From: Sedimentisphaerales bacterium
GTDB lineage: Bacteria > Planctomycetota > Phycisphaerae > Sedimentisphaerales > Anaerobacaceae
DNA: 7,881 bases
NCBI GenBank assembly: GCA_030630905.1
Contig: DAOVMB010000094.1
Location: 1-7,881, forward strand
Reading direction: 5' to 3'
The notes under the pieces are model-generated. The model did no database searches. It had not been told where the DNA came from and was given only the letters and a program-made list of their open reading frames with translations. Shown here piece after piece: positions 6,148 to 7,881 of the stretch. Numbering within the stretch: position 1 is the stretch's first letter; the number at the start of each line of letters is the position of its first letter. The position numbers and the translations under genes were made by a program.

Positions 6148-6163
6148 GAATGCTAGGGACAGC
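6148..6163 (+). repeat. REP-like fragment 3
   Basis: GAATGCTAGGGACAGC differs from 6098-6113 at one base and is offset from it by exactly 50 bp. Together they look like the boundaries of a lost or decayed insertion. Confidence 0.5.
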
Positions 6164-6214
6164 ATGGTATATGCGGCTCCAGAAGCCTGTGCTTGTTCCT
6201 GCTATTTGGCACGA

Positions 6215-6439
6215 TCACGATGCACCTTCGAGTCGGTCGGCGACCCAGACTTTGATGATTGACTGTCGAGGCACACCCAGCCTTCTTGCTTCCTTATCCA
6301 GCAGATGAATCATCCACAGGGGGAAATCAACATTTACCCTTTTGTGCTGCTGTTCGGGCCTTCTTGCCTTTGTCATATCAAGGTACTTGGTGACATCTTC
6401 GCCGGTATCGAACCGCTTGTCGAATTCACGAGCTTTCAT
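6215..6439 (-). CDS. brnA: BrnA-type CopG/ribbon-helix-helix antitoxin
   Basis: 74 residues. Antitoxin of a type II toxin-antitoxin pair: it should bind the BrnT toxin and, as a dimer, repress the operon. ATG 6439 is chosen over upstream in-frame codons because GAGGT sits 8 nt before it and because it gives the typical small overlap: it starts inside the last codons of brnT (14 nt shared). The acidic and basic N-terminal half (1-33) would contact the toxin. The C-terminal half fits a ribbon-helix-helix domain: strand KRVNVDFP (33-40), helix WMIHLLDKEARRLG (42-55), turn VPRQ, helix SIIKVWVADRLE (60-71). In most bacteria brnT precedes brnA, as here. The sequence is nearer the 'RQSIIKVW' CopG-like branch than classic BrnA. 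Confidence 0.8.
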   Translation of the reverse strand: MKAREFDKRFDTGEDVTKYLDMTKARRPEQQHKRVNVDFPLWMIHLLDKEARRLGVPRQSIIKVWVADRLEGAS

Positions 6440-6689
6440 AAATATTGACCTCTTCTTTTCTTGCATGCCGCACAGAGATGATTCTTATCTTATCGCCTCT
6501 GTAAGTAATAACCCCCGACCAGCATCTGCCGGAGATTCTCCCGACCACCAGGAATCTTGGCTCATCGCTGGTTCTCACGGGAATCTCGATTAAATCAGGA
6601 TCGTCCCAAAGATTCTGAGCTTGTTTGAAATCTATCCCATGTTTCATCTTGTTGCTGCCGCTCTTATTATCGTCAAATTCGAATTCCAT
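6426..6689 (-). CDS. brnT: BrnT family toxin (RelE-like ribonuclease)
   Basis: 87 residues. BrnT is a RelE-fold RNase that arrests growth by cutting RNA and is neutralised by BrnA. The family hallmarks are all visible: start FEFDDNKSGSNKMKHGIDF (3-21), DDPD (29-32), the central strand with FLVVGRISGR (46-55), ITYRGDKIRIISVRHARKEE (61-80) with the arginines usual for catalysis, and the closing Y84. Full family length and no broken motif, so it is probably functional. The start codon lies only 8 nt after a strong -10 with no Shine-Dalgarno sequence, suggesting leaderless or near-leaderless translation. The downstream antitoxin has a proper ribosome binding site, which could favour antitoxin yield. 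Confidence 0.9.
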   Translation of the reverse strand: MEFEFDDNKSGSNKMKHGIDFKQAQNLWDDPDLIEIPVRTSDEPRFLVVGRISGRCWSGVITYRGDKIRIISVRHARKEEVNIYESS

Positions 6690-6725
6690 GTATATTAATT
6701 ATACCTTAATTATACCTTCCGTCAA
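6690..6725 (-). promoter_or_regulatory. brnTA promoter with tandem 11-bp operator-like repeat
   Basis: On the minus strand TTGACG (6725-6720), 16 nt, then TATAAT (6703-6698), with the brnT ATG at 6689. The -10 lies within a perfect tandem repeat of GGTATAATTAA (6716-6706 and 6705-6695). An 11-bp period puts both units on one face of the helix, as expected for cooperative binding of a ribbon-helix-helix antitoxin. The first repeat unit also holds a TATAAT but without a -35 at the right distance. Confidence 0.75.
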
Positions 6726-6876
6726 ATAAATATTCTATGAATTCTTTGGACGCCGGACATACATTCGTTACGCAATACCCAATAAGACTCTAAATCCGTA
6801 TCTATCCGCGTTCTTTTCAGACAGGATTTACAGGATTTACACAGATTTTTCGCCCTTTCCTTCGACTGAGCCTTTT

Positions 6877-6895
6877 GGTGGGGCAAGCCTCCACC
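6877..6895. repeat. Imperfect hairpin GGTGG...CCACC
   Basis: GGTGG (6877-6881) and CCACC (6891-6895) enclose a core in which GC-AA-GC can pair further. It is GC-rich within an AT-rich spacer and lacks a T-run on either side, so it looks like a dispersed repeat rather than a terminator. Confidence 0.35.
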
Positions 6896-7000
6896 CTACC
6901 TATCTGGCTGTCCTTACGCCGTACGCGATACGCAATATGCAATACAACTTAAAAAATTAGCGGTTAAATAAAATTCTTAATATTTTTTTTATTTTTTCAC

Positions 7001-7029
7001 TTGACGGCCACTACAATTATAATTATGAT
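7001..7029 (+). promoter_or_regulatory. Promoter for the STGP/HGL-family gene
   Basis: TTGACG (7001-7006), 17 nt, TATGAT (7024-7029). A run of A and T tracts lies just upstream (about 6965-6998) and could act as an UP element. Transcription would start near 7036, giving a leader of about 98 nt that includes the A-rich 35-nt repeat. Confidence 0.6.
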
Positions 7030-7087
7030 ATATATCAAACAATAATTATTTCGTATATTGTATGTAGTATATCGTATGTCGCATAAC

Positions 7088-7122
7088 GAATAGAAAATCG
7101 CAAATAGAAAATCTTAAATCAG
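7088..7122 (+). repeat. A-rich tandem repeat, AAATNGAAAATC type (copy 2)
   Basis: Matches 1366-1400 at 28 of 35 positions. It ends at the start of the AGGAG ribosome binding site (7121-7125) of the following gene, so it lies in the 5' untranslated region. Confidence 0.5.
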
Positions 7123-7133
7123 GAGAAAATCTC

Positions 7134-7881
7134 ATGGCTACTAAAGCACAAATCCTTGCTAATCGTCTTAATTCGAAGAAATCGACAGGGCCGCAGACGG
7201 ATGAGGGCAAGGACGTCGTCTCACAGAATGCGGTCAAGCATGGCCTTTTTGCTGTTGAAGCAGTAATAACAGGCGAAGATCCGGCTGATTATGAAGCTTA
7301 TCACGATAAATTTCTCGCCGAACTGGCTCCGGTCGGGATGGTGGAAGCGGTGCTGGCCAAGCGCATCATCAGCCTGTCATGGCGGCTGCAACGGGCCGAA
7401 CGCATGCAAAATCAGGTCATCGACGATATGATAGGACGTATAGTTACCAATCGACCAGCAAGACGCAAACGGGAATGTTATTTCATAAACAAGGGAATAC
7501 GGCTGGACGATCCGAGAGTCGACCTGGATCATTTGCCGCTGGGCCGAATCGCCACGAGTGACTGGTCCAATTGCAGGGTACTCGACAGGATGTTTATGTA
7601 CGAACGCCGAATCGAGAACAGCATGACCAAGATGATGAAAGAGCTTAAAAGGTTCCAAATAATGAGGCGAATTGAGCAGCAAGACGCTGACCAGCAGCAG
7701 CTCGCACCTGATCAAGCCATCCCCATCCCGATAAACGACAATCGGGATGAGGCTGCCACCCGGTCTAAATCCCCGTCCCAAAGTGAAACTGCCACCCGGC
7801 CTGCGGAGAAACAGGTCGATTTGAAAAAACAAAGCCAATTTACAGAAGTCCAAGTTGGCGCAAACACTTTTATGAAAGGAG
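7134..7881 (+). CDS. STGP/HGL-motif protein of unknown function, 3' end cut by the window edge
   Basis: 249 residues visible; the frame is open to the right edge. ATG 7134 follows AGGAG (7121-7125) by 8 nt. The N-terminus carries the motif set NSKKSTGPQTDEGK (13-26) ... SQNAVKHGLF (30-39), a signature I recall from many short uncharacterised proteins of Planctomycetota and Acidobacteriota. A helical middle follows (about 52-95). Then comes LDRMFMYERRIENSMTKMMKELKRFQ (150-175), the usual second conserved block, probably coiled coil. The tail from about 185 is rich in Q, P, S, T, K and looks disordered; EAATR and ETATR recur 12 codons apart. No catalytic motif or membrane segment is seen. Function unknown; in my recollection such genes are often in variable regions, but nothing here proves mobility. 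Confidence 0.8.
   Translation, partial: MATKAQILANRLNSKKSTGPQTDEGKDVVSQNAVKHGLFAVEAVITGEDPADYEAYHDKFLAELAPVGMVEAVLAKRIISLSWRLQRAERMQNQVIDDMIGRIVTNRPARRKRECYFINKGIRLDDPRVDLDHLPLGRIATSDWSNCRVLDRMFMYERRIENSMTKMMKELKRFQIMRRIEQQDADQQQLAPDQAIPIPINDNRDEAATRSKSPSQSETATRPAEKQVDLKKQSQFTEVQVGANTFMKG
7724..7749. repeat. Perfect 9-bp hairpin inside the STGP/HGL-family gene
   Basis: CATCCCGAT (7724-7732) and ATCGGGATG (7741-7749) enclose an 8-nt loop. It falls in the low-complexity tail (PIPINDNRDE). A second pair of direct repeats, CTGCCACCCGG at 7753-7763 and 7789-7799, follows 36 bp apart in the same frame. Confidence 0.55.

Larger units (their letters stand above)
5880..6214. other. Gene-free strip with REP-like fragments
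   Basis: The 335 nt between the DUF1284-like gene and the toxin-antitoxin pair hold the candidate terminator and three pieces of the repeat family also found at 3589-3640. A minus-strand open frame of 77 codons crosses this strip but resembles no family, and the repeat fragments fall inside it, so I do not call it. Confidence 0.6.
6726..7133. other. AT-rich spacer between brnTA and the STGP/HGL-family gene
   Basis: No protein gene is recognised. Contents: CGTTACGCAATAC-type words at 6766-6778, CGTACGCGATACGC and GCAATATGCAATAC near 6920-6945, and an inverted, diverged relative (ending TCGCATAACG) near 7050-7087; a doubled AGGATTTAC (about 6823-6841); the imperfect hairpin GGTGG...CCACC at 6877-6895; a promoter at 7001-7029; and a second copy of the 35-nt A-rich repeat at 7088-7122. 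Confidence 0.6.

Noticed and set aside
7377..7853. Minus-strand frame of 158 codons
   Set aside because: Opposite the STGP/HGL-family gene, whose N-terminal motif, ribosome binding site and promoter support the plus strand.
1..7881. tRNA, rRNA, CRISPR array or known riboswitch
   Set aside because: No cloverleaf, regular spaced repeats or recognised aptamer core was seen on reading both strands; a covariance-model search was not possible here.

Overview
The window looks like chromosomal DNA of a Planctomycetota-type bacterium, possibly class Phycisphaerae. This rests on the style of its gene families: a Tat-exported sugar-isomerase-like protein, an 'NSKKSTGP...NA.KHGL' protein, long AT-rich spacers around GC-richer genes, and REP-like palindromes. 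No ribosomal or marker gene is present, so the assignment is an inference.

Layout. Positions 1-1245 (minus) hold most of a GspE/PilB-type secretion or pilus ATPase, cut at the left edge. A divergent AT-rich spacer (1246-2087) follows and carries the first copy of a duplicated leader element. Three plus-strand genes come next: a Tat-exported L-fucose/L-arabinose isomerase-fold protein (2088-3554), a NapH/CcoG-like membrane polyferredoxin (3774-5036) and a DUF1284-like cysteine protein (5424-5879). A strip of REP-like fragments (about 5976-6163) separates these from a minus-strand BrnT/BrnA toxin-antitoxin pair (6689-6215). A further AT-rich spacer with a good promoter leads into the 5' part of an STGP/HGL-family protein (7134 to the right edge).

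How it may work together. The isomerase-fold gene and the DUF1284-like gene are each preceded by the same 88-nt element (80 of 88 identical, no indels). Each copy is followed by a second, looser conserved block, and each ends about 180-210 nt before its start codon. The 3' part of the 88-nt element can form a hairpin that carries one compensated base-pair change between copies. This is the best candidate for something undescribed: a shared cis-regulatory leader (RNA or DNA) linking the two genes, with an Fe-S membrane protein encoded between them. An electron-transfer link between the membrane ferredoxin and the cysteine-rich exported protein is speculation based on adjacency.

The brnTA promoter is also notable. 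A consensus -35/-10 pair lies so close to the brnT ATG that the mRNA would be leaderless or nearly so, and the -10 sits inside a perfect tandem 11-bp repeat suited to a ribbon-helix-helix repressor.
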